A stretch of DNA of 64,000 bases, taken from Micromonospora citrea (lineage in GTDB: Bacteria > Actinomycetota > Actinomycetes > Mycobacteriales > Micromonosporaceae). A program made the translations under genes and the position numbers. The notes under the pieces were generated by a model. That model worked only from the letters and a program-made list of their open reading frames with translations. It did not search any database and was not told the origin of the DNA. The stretch covers positions 6,666,501-6,730,500 of the forward strand of contig NZ_FMHZ01000002.1 in the NCBI RefSeq assembly GCF_900090315.1, given 5' to 3'. Below, piece after piece: positions 45,611 to 54,334 of the stretch; the stretch's first letter is position 1; the number at the start of each line of letters is the position of its first letter.

Positions 45611-46021
45611 ATGAACTACGACACCTTCGTCGACCAGGTCGCCCAGCGCACCCGCACCTCCTCCGAGCAGGCGGTGGAACTGACCCGGGCGACGCTGGAG
45701 ACCCTCGCCGAGCGGCTGACCGGCGGGGAGGTGCTGGACCTGGCGGCCCAGTTGCCCAGGCCGTTGCAGGTGGTGATGAAGCCGAGCCCGCGCACCGAGC
45801 AGGCGGAGCGGTTCGGCGCGGCCGAGTTCGTCGCGCGGATCGCCCTGCGCGCCGGCGTCGACGAGTCGGCGGCCCGGGACGCGGCGCGGGCGGTCTTCAC
45901 CACGCTCCGCGAGGCGATCACCGGGGGCGAGTTCGACGACGTGGCCACCCAGTTGCCGCGCGACTACCGGAAGCTGGTGGAGCCCGCGATGGCCCCCGGC
46001 GCCACCCTGCGCCGCTCCTGA
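45611..46021 (+). CDS. DUF2267 domain-containing protein
   Basis: 136 residues. Two copies of a short helical unit are visible: the first covers FVDQVAQRT through LAERLTGGEVLDLAAQLP, and the second FVARIALRAG through LREAITGGEFDDVATQLP. This is the DUF2267 repeat; the function is unknown. GGAG lies 7 nt upstream of the ATG. A second DUF2267-containing protein is encoded at 62653-63633. No neighbouring gene suggests a role. Confidence 0.93.
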   Translation: MNYDTFVDQVAQRTRTSSEQAVELTRATLETLAERLTGGEVLDLAAQLPRPLQVVMKPSPRTEQAERFGAAEFVARIALRAGVDESAARDAARAVFTTLREAITGGEFDDVATQLPRDYRKLVEPAMAPGATLRRS

Positions 46022-46086
46022 CCGCCCGGCCTGCCGTCGCCGCCGCGCCCGGCGGGACGCCCTCGTGCCGGGGCGGCCCGCGGCGG

Positions 46087-47259
46087 TCAGGCGACCGCGC
46101 GGGCGGCCCGCAGGTCGGCGACCCGACCGGGGTCGAAGCCGGCCTCGGCCAGCACCTCGTCGGTGTGCTCGCCGGGCTGCGGCGGCGGGCGCCGCAGCGC
46201 GGTCGGCGTGCCCGAGAAGCGGGGCGCGGGAGCGGGCTGGGTGACCCCGTCCCGCTCCACGAAGGTGCCCCGCGCGGCCAGGTGCGGGTGCTCGGGGGCC
46301 TCCCGCCAGTCCAGCACCGGCGCCACGCAGGCGTCCGAGGAGCCCAGCAGCGCCGTCCACTCGTCGCGGGTACGGGTGCGGAACAGGCGCGCCCACGCGC
46401 GGCGCAACGCCGGCCAGTTCGCCGGGTCGGTGCGGTCCAGCGCAGCGTCCGGGTGCAGCGGAAAGCCGCTGCGCCGGACCAACTCGTCGTAGAACTGCGG
46501 CTCCAGCGCGCCCACGGCCAGGTACCGGCCGTCGGCGCACTCGTACGTGTCGTAGAACGGGGCGCCACCGTCGAGCAGGTTCACCCCGCGCGGGTCCTGC
46601 CACATGCCCAACCGCCGCAGTGCGTGGATCTGGGTGCTGAGCACCGCCACGCCGTCCACGACGGCCGCGTCGACCACCTGCCCGCGCGCGCCGCCGCGCA
46701 CCGCGTACAGGGCGGAGACCAGGCCCAGGGCGAGCATCATCCCGCCGCCTCCGAAGTCGCCGAGCAGGTTCATCGGCGGCACCGGGCGCTCCCCGGCCCG
46801 CCCGATGCCGTGCAGCGCCCCCGTCAGCGCCACGTAGCCGATGTCGTGCCCCGCGTACGCGGCCGCCGGGCCGTCCTGCCCCCACCCGGTCATCCGCCCG
46901 TAGACCAGCCGCGGGTTCACCGCCAGGCAGTCCGCCGGGCCGACGCCGAGGCGCTCGGTCACCCCCGGCCGGAAGCCCTCGACCAGCGCGTCGGCGCCGG
47001 CGACCAGCGCCAGCACCACCTCCCGGCCGCCGGGGGACTTCAGGTCCACCCCGATCGAGCGGCGCCCCCGGTTGAGCAGGTCGGGGTGCGGGGTGCCGAA
47101 CGCGCCCGGGTCCACGTCGGTGGCCCGGTCCACGCGGACCACGTCCGCGCCCAGGTCGGCCAGCATCATCGCCGCGAACGGGCCGGGCCCGATGCCGGCC
47201 AGCTCGACCACCCGTACGCCGGCCAGCGGGCCCGCCGCCACCTCATCGACCATTGGCAC
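46087..47259 (-). CDS. Alpha-methylacyl-CoA racemase-like CoA-transferase III family protein
   Basis: 390 residues. The protein belongs to the CaiB/BaiF fold: VRVVELAGIGPGPFAAMML and GADVVRVDR at the start, then RSIGVDLKS. Catalytic residues fit a racemase rather than a transferase: His138 in AGHDIGY and Asp168 in LLGDFGGGGM lie 30 residues apart, as in Mycobacterium tuberculosis MCR (His126/Asp156). It should interconvert the 2-methyl stereocentre of acyl-CoA thioesters during branched-chain lipid breakdown. GTG 47259 or ATG 47253 could be the start. It stands alone. Confidence 0.92.
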   Translation of the reverse strand: MPMVDEVAAGPLAGVRVVELAGIGPGPFAAMMLADLGADVVRVDRATDVDPGAFGTPHPDLLNRGRRSIGVDLKSPGGREVVLALVAGADALVEGFRPGVTERLGVGPADCLAVNPRLVYGRMTGWGQDGPAAAYAGHDIGYVALTGALHGIGRAGERPVPPMNLLGDFGGGGMMLALGLVSALYAVRGGARGQVVDAAVVDGVAVLSTQIHALRRLGMWQDPRGVNLLDGGAPFYDTYECADGRYLAVGALEPQFYDELVRRSGFPLHPDAALDRTDPANWPALRRAWARLFRTRTRDEWTALLGSSDACVAPVLDWREAPEHPHLAARGTFVERDGVTQPAPAPRFSGTPTALRRPPPQPGEHTDEVLAEAGFDPGRVADLRAARAVA

Positions 47260-47327
47260 ACCATAGGCGCCGCGCGTTTGCGTCGTAAGGGGCCGGGAAC
47301 CCGCCGGCCGAGACGCGGGGAGGTGGC

Positions 47328-48506
47328 GTGGTCGACGACCGGATCAGGGTGGCCATGCTGCACGGTCCCGGCCGGCCCGACACCGACGGCGTCAGCGACT
47401 ACGTGACGCACCTGATCGAGGCGCTCGGCGGGGTGGGCGTCGAGGTGACCCCGGTGCCGGTGCGCCCCGACGGGGAGCGGGGTCGCTGGCGCGCCGCCGC
47501 CGCCCGGGCCGCGCGCCGGGTCCGCGAGCTGGCGCCCGACGTGGTGCACGTGCAGTTCGCGCCGTCGGCGTACCGGTTCTCCGGGCAGCCCGGTTTGCTG
47601 CCGTGGCGGCTGCCCCGGCGGGTGCCGCTGGTCACCACCCTGCACGAGTACGGCTGGTGGGCCTGCCCCGGCTGGCTGCCCGGCCGGGTCTGGTCGGTGG
47701 CGGAGCGGGCCCGCTGCTGGGACCGGGAGTCCGGCCGGCTGGTGCCGGCCAGCGCGGCGGTGATCGTCACGAATCCCGGCCACGGCGACGTGCTCCGGGC
47801 ACGCACCGGCCGCGCCGCGACGCACATTCCGATCGCCCCGAACGTCGCCGACCACGTCGGCGCGGCCTCCGCCGGGCAGCGGCTGCGGGCCGAGCTGGGC
47901 CTGCCGGAGGGCGCCCCGCTGCTGGCCTTCTTCGGCTTCGTGCACCCGGTGAAGGGGCTGCGGTACCTGATCGAGGCGCTGCCCGAGCTGCGGCGGGCCC
48001 ACCCGGACCTGCGGCTGCTGGTGGTCGGCGGGTTCACCTCCCAGGCGCTGCCCGAGGACGAGGCGCGGGCGTTCCGCGCCGAGCTGACCGGGCTGGCCGC
48101 CCGGTGCGGGGTGGTCGACGCGGTGACCTTCACCGGGCACCTGCCGGCCGAGCGGGTCTCCGCCGCGCTGCACGCCGCCGACGTGGCGGTGCTGCCGTTC
48201 ACCGCCGGGGTGAGCACGAAGAGCGGGGCGCTGCTCGCCGCGCTGGCGCACGGCGTGCCGACGGCGGTCACGCTCCCCGACTCCGGCGACGACGAGGTGC
48301 GCCGCGGTGGGGCGGTGGCGGTCATCGCCGGGCGCCGGGACAGCGCCGCGATCGTGCGTACCGTCGGCAAGCTGCTCGCCGACCCGGTGCTGCGCCGCCG
48401 GCTCGCCGAGCGCGGGCGGGCGTTCGCCGCCGCGTACTCCTGGCCGAGGATCGCCGCCGCGCACCGCGACCTCTACGCGCGGACGCTGGGGCGGGCCGGT
48501 GCCTGA
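47328..48506 (+). CDS. Family 4 glycosyltransferase
   Basis: 392 residues from GTG with GGGGAGG upstream. GT-B fold: the N-terminal half starts VAMLHGPG, with a donor-side HEYGWWACPGW stretch. The C-terminal half has a FFGFVHPVKGLRYLIEAL motif and AADVAVLPF. The classical EX7E motif reads weakly (STKSGALLAALAHGVP). The sugar and acceptor are not known. It overlaps the GT9 gene by 8 bp, so the two are translated together, probably for one surface glycan. Confidence 0.93.
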   Translation: MVDDRIRVAMLHGPGRPDTDGVSDYVTHLIEALGGVGVEVTPVPVRPDGERGRWRAAAARAARRVRELAPDVVHVQFAPSAYRFSGQPGLLPWRLPRRVPLVTTLHEYGWWACPGWLPGRVWSVAERARCWDRESGRLVPASAAVIVTNPGHGDVLRARTGRAATHIPIAPNVADHVGAASAGQRLRAELGLPEGAPLLAFFGFVHPVKGLRYLIEALPELRRAHPDLRLLVVGGFTSQALPEDEARAFRAELTGLAARCGVVDAVTFTGHLPAERVSAALHAADVAVLPFTAGVSTKSGALLAALAHGVPTAVTLPDSGDDEVRRGGAVAVIAGRRDSAAIVRTVGKLLADPVLRRRLAERGRAFAAAYSWPRIAAAHRDLYARTLGRAGA

Positions 48507-49488
48507 GACGTACGCGGAGATCCTGGTGGTGGACCTGCTCGGCGGGATCGGCGACCTGCTGATGCTGCTGCCGGCGGTGCACGGCCTGGCCCGCCGCAAT
48601 CCCGGGGCGAGGCTGCGGGTGCTCACCCACGACCCGGGGGCCGACCTGGTGCGCGGCGACCCGGCGGTGGCCCAGGTGGTCACGCCCCGGCACGGCCGTC
48701 CCGGCGCCGAGCGGGAGGCGGTGGCGGCGGCGCTGGCGGCACGCCGCCCCGACCTGGCCGTCAGCACCACCCGGTACGACGGGATCCCCGAGCTGTTGGC
48801 GGCCGGCGCCGGGCGGGCGGTGACCAACCTGTGGCGCGACCCGCCGCCGCACCAGCCGGTCGGGGAGCGCTACCTGGAGATCCTGCACGCCGAAGGGCTG
48901 CTGGACGCCGCCGACCGGTCGGCCCGTCCCCGGGTGCACCTGACCGGCGCGGCGCGGCGGGCCGGGGAGCGGGCGGTGGCCCGTCTCGTCGGCGAGCCGC
49001 TCGCACCGCCGGTGGTGCTGGTCACCGACGCCGGGATGGCGGTGAAGCGGTGGCCCGGGCGACACTGGCGGGCCCTGGCCGGGGCGCTCGCCCGGCGCGG
49101 CCACCCGGTGCTCAGCGTGGGCCCGGTCGACCCCGCCGCGCCGCTCGGCGTGCCGCTGCCCCGCGCCGGCCTGCCCACCCTGGCGGGGCAGTTCGCGGCG
49201 GTGGGCCGGCGCGGCGGGGTGGTGGTCGGGCCGGACACCGGGCCGGTGCGGCTCGCCGCCGCGGCCGGCGCCCCGACGGTGGCGCTGTTCGGCCCGACCG
49301 ACGCGCGGCGGTACGGAACGGGCGGCACCGACCTGCAGGGGCTCCCCGGGTGCCCGCACCGGCGCCCCACCGCCATCACCGAGCAGCCCTGCTGGTGGGA
49401 GGCGCGTTGCCCGCTCGACGCGGCCGAACCGGCGTGCCTGGCCGCCCTCGACGTCGACACGGTCCTCGCCGCCGTCACCGCCCGCTGA
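48499..49488 (+). CDS. Family 9 glycosyltransferase (heptosyltransferase-like)
   Basis: 329 residues from GTG. The start VVDLLGGIGDLLMLLPAV is the GT9 signature, and the donor domain has VVVGPDTGPVRLAAAAGAP and ALFGPTDARRYG. GT9 enzymes move ADP-heptose (or similar sugars) to a glycolipid; in Gram-positive genomes the acceptor is unknown. Several Cys near the C-terminus (PGCPHRR, EARCPL, EPACL) form a pattern seen in family members. It is translationally coupled to the GT4 gene. Confidence 0.92.
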   Translation: MPETYAEILVVDLLGGIGDLLMLLPAVHGLARRNPGARLRVLTHDPGADLVRGDPAVAQVVTPRHGRPGAEREAVAAALAARRPDLAVSTTRYDGIPELLAAGAGRAVTNLWRDPPPHQPVGERYLEILHAEGLLDAADRSARPRVHLTGAARRAGERAVARLVGEPLAPPVVLVTDAGMAVKRWPGRHWRALAGALARRGHPVLSVGPVDPAAPLGVPLPRAGLPTLAGQFAAVGRRGGVVVGPDTGPVRLAAAAGAPTVALFGPTDARRYGTGGTDLQGLPGCPHRRPTAITEQPCWWEARCPLDAAEPACLAALDVDTVLAAVTAR

Positions 49489-49651
49489 CCGCCGCCGGCT
49501 GGTGTCGTCCGGCGCGACGGCGGTCTACCGGTCACGTCGCCGTGGCGGGGCGGGTCCGTCGAAGGACGCCCCCGGCGTCCGTCGAAAGCGGGACGCGGAT
49601 CTCGGCGTCCGGCACGACGCCGGGCGCCGGCGGCGCTGACACGGTGAGGGT

Positions 49652-50866
49652 GTGACGACGAACGCCGCGCCGAGAACGCCCACCACCGACCCCGCCGCCC
49701 CACCCCGCCGCCTGCCCCTGCCGGACGTGCTGCGCGGGGTGGCGATCCTCGGCACGCTCGCCACCAACGTGTGGCTCTTCGCCACCCCGGGCGCCGAGGC
49801 CCGGTTCCTCACCGATGCCACCGCGATCTCGGCGGCGGCCGTCGCCGGCACGGATCCGGTCGCCGCCGTCGTCGAGGGCACGTTCCGCTTCCTCGCCAAC
49901 GGCAAGTTCCTCGCGCTGCTGACCATCCTGTTCGGCGTCGGCCTGGCCATCCAGCACCGCTCCGCCGTCGACCGCGGGCGGCCCTGGCCCGGCCGGTACG
50001 GGTGGCGGGCCCTGCTGCTGTTCGTCGAGGGGACCCTGCACTTCGTCCTCGTCTTCGCCTTCGACGTCCTGATGGGGTACGCGGTCGTCGCGCTGCTGGT
50101 GGCGTGGCTGCTCGCCCGTGCGGAGCGGGTCCAGCGGGCGGTGCTGTACGCGGCCGGCGCACTGCACGTGGCGTTCATGGCGCTGCTCACCCTGGCCCTG
50201 GCGACCGCCCCGCCGGCCGACCCCGCCGACCCGGCCGCCGTCACCGCCGACGCCCGGGTGTTCACGGCCGGCAGTTGGGCCGACCAGGTGGCGTTCCGCC
50301 TGGACAACTGGCTCGCGCTGAGGGCCGAGCCGATCGTCAGCTTCGGCCTGCTGGTCTTCCTGTTCCTGCTCGGCGTCCGGCTGTTCCGGGCGGGCGCCTT
50401 CGACCCGGGCGTCCGGGGTCGCGCCCTGCGGCGCCGGCTGCTCGCGGTGGGTGTCGGCGTCGGGCTGCCGCTCAACGCGGCCACCACCCTCGCCGGGCCG
50501 GATTTCTTCCTGGTCGACCGCTACGTGTGCGCGCCGGTGCTGGCCCTGGGCTACCTGGGTCTGGTCGGGGTGCTGTTGGACCGGGTGCGCCGGCCGGGGC
50601 CCGTCACCGCCGGGCTGACCGCGGTGGGGCGTGCCGCCCTGTCCTGCTACGTGGCGCAGAACGTGCTCTGCGTGCTGGTCTGCTACGGGTGGGGGCTGGG
50701 CCTGGCCCGGGCCTGGCAGGAGGCGTCGCCGTGGTGGGTGCTGGGGCTCTGGGCGGCCGTCGGGCTGACCCTGGTCGGTGGGGCGCGTTGGTGCCTGCGC
50801 CGGTACGGGCAGGGCCCGCTGGAGGCCGTCCAGAAGGCGGCCCTGCGCCGGCTGCCGGCCGGCTGA
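49652..50866 (+). CDS. DUF418 domain-containing membrane protein
   Basis: 404 residues from GTG. It begins with PLPDVLRGVAILGTLATNVW, the family entry, followed by about ten hydrophobic segments. FGVGLAIQHRSA and the C-terminal DUF418 block (VGRAALSCYVAQNVLCVLV) are clear. Members are thought to be membrane acyltransferase-like or transport-associated proteins, but the function is unknown. A perfect 16-bp hairpin lies 44 bp past the stop. The start may be leaderless. Confidence 0.93.
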   Translation: MTTNAAPRTPTTDPAAPPRRLPLPDVLRGVAILGTLATNVWLFATPGAEARFLTDATAISAAAVAGTDPVAAVVEGTFRFLANGKFLALLTILFGVGLAIQHRSAVDRGRPWPGRYGWRALLLFVEGTLHFVLVFAFDVLMGYAVVALLVAWLLARAERVQRAVLYAAGALHVAFMALLTLALATAPPADPADPAAVTADARVFTAGSWADQVAFRLDNWLALRAEPIVSFGLLVFLFLLGVRLFRAGAFDPGVRGRALRRRLLAVGVGVGLPLNAATTLAGPDFFLVDRYVCAPVLALGYLGLVGVLLDRVRRPGPVTAGLTAVGRAALSCYVAQNVLCVLVCYGWGLGLARAWQEASPWWVLGLWAAVGLTLVGGARWCLRRYGQGPLEAVQKAALRRLPAG

Positions 50867-50910
50867 GCAAGGCCGACGGCCGGTGGAGGGCCCGCGCGGC
50901 GGCCACCAGC

Positions 50911-50946
50911 GCAAACGGGGCACGCGGGATCGCGTGCCCCGTTTGC
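50911..50946. terminator. Perfect 16-bp hairpin before the TerC riboswitch
   Basis: Arms 50911-50926 and 50931-50946 are exact reverse complements with a GGAT loop. It ends the DUF418 transcript and insulates it from the TerC leader, whose likely -10 box (TAACCT, 50967-50972) starts 21 bp later. Confidence 0.88.
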
Positions 50947-50980
50947 CGCGCCCGTTGAGCCTGCCCTAACCTTGGTCGGA

Positions 50981-51098
50981 CGAGGGGAGTACTTCCCACG
51001 AACCATCCCGGTCAGTACGGCGCGCCCGGAGCGTGCCTCGGGTGGTTGCCCACGAAAGGTGGGTGAAGGAGACCTCGAACATGACACGGTGTTCGAGG
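50981..51098 (+). promoter_or_regulatory. yybP-ykoY-type manganese riboswitch controlling the TerC gene
   Basis: The leader has the conserved blocks of this class: GGGGAGTA at 50984-50991, GTCAGTACGGC near 51011-51021 and GGAGACC near 51068-51074. P1 can form between cgagg (50981-50985) and cctcg (51073-51077). The same cctcg also starts a 9-bp hairpin (51073-51081 with 51090-51098) whose 3' arm covers part of the ribosome site GGAGG (51097-51101), 4 nt before the ATG. The two pairings exclude each other, so metal-bound P1 should free the ribosome site and turn translation on. This mechanism is inferred from the pairing. Confidence 0.85.
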
Positions 51099-51105
51099 AG
51101 GCTCC

Positions 51106-52125
51106 ATGTCCGATTTGCCATACCTTGCCGCGACCGAGATCCAGTCGGTCGGCACGCCCACGCTGTGGGGCGTCACGATCGCCGGCGTCCTCGCCCTGCT
51201 GGTGCTGGACTTCCTGGTCACCCGCCGGCCGCACGAGGTCTCGATCCGGGAGGCGCTGGGCTGGTCCGCCTTCTACATCGCCCTGCCGCTGGCGTTCGGC
51301 GCCTGGGTCTGGTCCCGCTACGGCTCCCGCCAGGGCGTGGAATACCTCACCGGTTACCTGGTGGAGAAGTCCCTCTCCGTCGACAACCTGTTCGTCTTCA
51401 TGCTGTTGCTCGCCGCGTTCGCGGTGCCGACGGCGCTCGCCCAGCGGGTCCTGCTCTACGGCATCGTCGGCGCCCTGGTGCTGCGGGCGGTCTTCATCGC
51501 CCTCGGCGCGGCGGCCCTGCAGACCCTGGACTTCGCCTTCCTGCTCTTCGCGATCATCCTGATCCTCACCGCGGTGAAGCTGCTGCGCGACGCCCTCTCC
51601 GGGCACGAGCAGGAAGTCGACATCAACAAGATGCGCTCGGTGAAGCTGCTGCGCAGGTTCATGCCGGTCACCGACGACTACCACGGCACCCGGATGACCG
51701 TGCGCCTCGCCGGCCGGCGGACGCTCACCCCGTTCGCCCTCGTGGTGGTCGCCATCCTCGCCACCGACGTGGTCTTCGCCGTCGACTCGGTGCCCGCCGT
51801 CTACGGCATCACCGAGGACCCGTACCTGGTCTTCGCCACCAACGCGTTCGCCCTGCTGGGGCTGCGCGCGCTCTACTTCGTGCTGCACGCCGCGCTGAGC
51901 CGGCTGGTCCACCTCAGCTACGGTCTGGCGGTCATCCTGGCGTTCATCGGCGTCAAGCTGGGCCTGCACTGGGCGCACGGCATCTGGTCGGGCGTGCCGG
52001 AGATCCCCACCCTGGCCTCGCTGGGCGTCATCATCGGCGTCCTGGTGATCGTCACGCTCACCAGCCTGCGGGCCACCCGCGGGAAAGTGACCGGCGAGAA
52101 GCAGGTCGTGGCCGAGCGGCGCTGA
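51106..52125 (+). CDS. TerC family (Alx-like) membrane protein
   Basis: 339 residues with about nine membrane spans. The family's acidic sites are present: VEKSLSVDNLFVF near residue 85 and TDVVFAVDSVPAVYGIT near 222, the latter followed by YLVFATNAFALLGLRALYF. TerC/Alx/MeeF proteins export manganese, and bacterial members are often under yybP-ykoY control, as here. The ATG at 51106 is preceded by a GGAGG ribosome site that lies in the riboswitch expression platform. Confidence in the export role comes from the family, not this sequence. Confidence 0.95.
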   Translation: MSDLPYLAATEIQSVGTPTLWGVTIAGVLALLVLDFLVTRRPHEVSIREALGWSAFYIALPLAFGAWVWSRYGSRQGVEYLTGYLVEKSLSVDNLFVFMLLLAAFAVPTALAQRVLLYGIVGALVLRAVFIALGAAALQTLDFAFLLFAIILILTAVKLLRDALSGHEQEVDINKMRSVKLLRRFMPVTDDYHGTRMTVRLAGRRTLTPFALVVVAILATDVVFAVDSVPAVYGITEDPYLVFATNAFALLGLRALYFVLHAALSRLVHLSYGLAVILAFIGVKLGLHWAHGIWSGVPEIPTLASLGVIIGVLVIVTLTSLRATRGKVTGEKQVVAERR

Positions 52126-52196
52126 GGCGTCACCCGGCGCGGTGCGGTCCGGCCGACCGCGCCTGCCCGGCCCACCCCGGGTGGTACGACTGACGG

Positions 52197-52796
52197 GTGG
52201 GAATCGTGTCACCGGGCTTCCAGGGCCGGCCCCGCTCCGCGGAGCCGGCCCTGCCGCCGGGGCAGTACCTGACGGAGGACTTCCCGGTGCTCTCCGCCGG
52301 CCCGACACCGAGGGTGCCGGTGGAGACCTGGGAGTTCGTCATCACCACCGAGTCCGGCGCGGAGTTCCGGTGGAGCTGGGACGAGCTGATGGCCCTGCCC
52401 CAGGAGACGCCGACGGTGGACATCCACTGCGTCACCCGCTGGTCCAAGCGCGACACCGACTGGCAGGGCGTCTCCCTGGACACGCTGCTGGAGGGCGTCG
52501 ACACGGGCGCGCACCACGCGCAGGCCCACTCGTACGGCGGCTACACCACCAACCTGCCGCTGGCCGACCTGCGCGGCGGGCGGGCCTGGGTGGCGCACCG
52601 GTACGCCGGCGACCCGCTGCCGGCCGAGCACGGCGGCCCGGCCCGGCTGCTCGTGCCGCACCTCTATTTCTGGAAGTCCGCCAAGTGGGTGCGCGGCATC
52701 CGGCTCACCACGCGGGACCAGCCCGGATTCTGGGAGACCGCCGGCTACCACGACTACGGTGACCCGTGGCGTGAGCAGCGGTACCAGGGCGATTGA
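52197..52796 (+). CDS. Sulfite oxidase-like molybdopterin-dependent oxidoreductase
   Basis: 199 residues from GTG, the short form without a heme or dimerisation domain. The molybdenum-ligating Cys lies in DIHCVTRWSK, followed by WQGVSLDTLL and a closing WVRGIRLT stretch. No Tat signal is visible, unlike MsrP, so the enzyme is likely cytosolic. The substrate is unknown. It is coupled to the flavin reductase gene next to it (TTGA, 4 bp), which is the likely electron donor. Confidence 0.92.
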   Translation: MGIVSPGFQGRPRSAEPALPPGQYLTEDFPVLSAGPTPRVPVETWEFVITTESGAEFRWSWDELMALPQETPTVDIHCVTRWSKRDTDWQGVSLDTLLEGVDTGAHHAQAHSYGGYTTNLPLADLRGGRAWVAHRYAGDPLPAEHGGPARLLVPHLYFWKSAKWVRGIRLTTRDQPGFWETAGYHDYGDPWREQRYQGD

Positions 52797-53533
52797 CCGG
52801 GCCGCTGCGGTGGCGGGTGGCCCGGCTCGCCGAGCGCCGGGTGGAGACGCCGACCGCGCAGACCCTCGTGCTGGAGGCCCCCGGCTGGCCGGGGCACCTG
52901 CCCGGGCAGCACCTCGACGTGCGGCTGACCGCCCCCGACGGCTACCAGGCGGCCCGGTCGTACTCGCTGGCCGCCCCTGCCGAGGGGGACCGGATCGCGC
53001 TGACCGTGCAGCGCGTCCCCGACGGCGAGGTGTCGCCGTACCTGACCGACGTCTACGCCGAGGGCGACCCGGTGGAGGTGCGCGGCCCGGTGGGCGGCTG
53101 GTTCGTCTGGCGGCCCGAGGAGACCGCCCCGGTGCTCCTGGTGGCCGGCGGCTCGGGCGTCGTGCCGCTGATGGCGATGGTCCGGGCGCGCCGCGCCGCC
53201 GGCAGCCGCGTGCCGTTCCGGCTGCTCTACTCGGTGCGCACCCCCGCGGACGTGTTCTACGCCGACGAGCTGCGCGCCCGCGTCCGCGACGACCACGGCC
53301 TGGACGTGGCGTACGTGTACACCCGCGAGGCGCCGGAGGGCTGGCGGGGCGAGCCGCACCGGATCGGACCGGCCGACGTGAACACCCACGGCTGGCCGCC
53401 CGAGCTGGAGCCGCTCTGCTACGTCTGCGGCCCGACGGGGTTCGTGGAGACCGTGGCGGACCTGCTGGTCGGGCTCGGCCACCAGACCCGGCGGGTGCGG
53501 ACCGAACGGTTCGGCCCGACCGGCGCGCCGTAG
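52793..53533 (+). CDS. Ferredoxin reductase-like FAD/NAD(P) oxidoreductase
   Basis: 246 residues from a TTG start that overlaps the previous stop. The FAD motif is ARSYSLAA and the NAD(P) motif is LLVAGGSGVVPLMAM; CYVCGPTGFVE near the C-terminus binds the nucleotide. There is no [2Fe-2S] domain. It should pass electrons from NAD(P)H to the molybdopterin enzyme encoded before it. Sulfite-oxidase-like, reductase and DUF6510 genes recur together in actinomycetes. Confidence 0.93.
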   Translation: MTGPLRWRVARLAERRVETPTAQTLVLEAPGWPGHLPGQHLDVRLTAPDGYQAARSYSLAAPAEGDRIALTVQRVPDGEVSPYLTDVYAEGDPVEVRGPVGGWFVWRPEETAPVLLVAGGSGVVPLMAMVRARRAAGSRVPFRLLYSVRTPADVFYADELRARVRDDHGLDVAYVYTREAPEGWRGEPHRIGPADVNTHGWPPELEPLCYVCGPTGFVETVADLLVGLGHQTRRVRTERFGPTGAP

Positions 53534-53547
53534 AGGAGGAGTGTGCG

Positions 53548-53841
53548 ATGACCGAGCTGTCGTACCTGGACGGCAACATGCTCGACGGCCCGCTGCGGGA
53601 GCTGTTCGCCGTCGACCTGAGCGCCGCCACCGGGCGGTGCGCGCACTGCGGCACGCTCGGCCCGCTGGCCGGCCTGCGGGTCTACCCGCACGCCCCGGGC
53701 CTGGTGGCCCGCTGCCCGAGCTGCGCGGAGGTGATGCTGCGGTTGGTCCGCTCGCCCGACCGGGCCTGGCTGGACCTGCGCGGAGCCACCTTCCTGGCGG
53801 TGCCGATGCCGCCGGACCAACCGCACCCTGGCCCGCTGTGA
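53548..53841 (+). CDS. DUF6510 family zinc-ribbon-like small protein
   Basis: 97 residues. Two CxxC pairs (RCAHCG and RCPSCAEVM) lie 28 residues apart and suggest a small zinc ribbon. The start YLDGNMLDGPLRELF and the end LDLRGATFLAVPMP are typical of DUF6510 members encoded with molybdopterin oxidoreductases. A strong GAGGAGGA ribosome site lies 7 nt upstream of the ATG. A role in assembly or electron transfer of the neighbouring enzyme is inferred only from the conserved gene order. Confidence 0.88.
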   Translation: MTELSYLDGNMLDGPLRELFAVDLSAATGRCAHCGTLGPLAGLRVYPHAPGLVARCPSCAEVMLRLVRSPDRAWLDLRGATFLAVPMPPDQPHPGPL

Positions 53842-53900
53842 ACGCGGGTCCGCGCGGGGGCGGGGCGACACCGGCGGCCGGAACGGATGGAGGCGGAACC

Positions 53901-54272
53901 GTGGACGAGGACCTGCGGGCGCGGTCGGCGCGGGAGGTGTTCGAGGACCACCTGCGGCTGGCGGCCGAGCACCGCTTCGCGGAGGACCTGGCGCGCAACG
54001 TGTCGCCGTCCTGCGTGGTGCTGGAGCGCCGGGGCGTGTTCCGTGGCCACGACGGGGTCCGGGAGCTGGCCCGCTGGCTGGAGGAGGAGCTGCCCGGCGG
54101 CGGCTACACCTACACCAACAAGCTGGTGGAGGGCCGGATGGCGTTCCTGGAGTGGACGGCGGACGCCGAGGGCGCGCGGGTCCTCGACGGGGCGGACTCG
54201 TTCCTGATCGAGCAGGGCTGGATCGTCGCCCAGACCATCCACTACACCGTCGAACGCGTCGGCGGCGGCTGA
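53901..54272 (+). CDS. SnoaL/NTF2-like protein
   Basis: 123 residues from GTG 53901, which has GGAGG upstream (GTG 53838 overlaps the previous stop and is an alternative). The NTF2-like cone fold is suggested by AREVFEDHLRLAAEH, RNVSPSCVVLERRG, FRGHDGVRELARWL and a last strand WIVAQTIHYTVE. Members include polyketide cyclases, isomerases and stress proteins; the role cannot be told. It closes the operon that begins at 52197. Confidence 0.85.
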   Translation: MDEDLRARSAREVFEDHLRLAAEHRFAEDLARNVSPSCVVLERRGVFRGHDGVRELARWLEEELPGGGYTYTNKLVEGRMAFLEWTADAEGARVLDGADSFLIEQGWIVAQTIHYTVERVGGG

Positions 54273-54334
54273 CGGCCGCCCCGCGCGGACAATCGACTGG
54301 ACTTCGCCGCCCCGCACGGTGACAGTTGTCCGCC

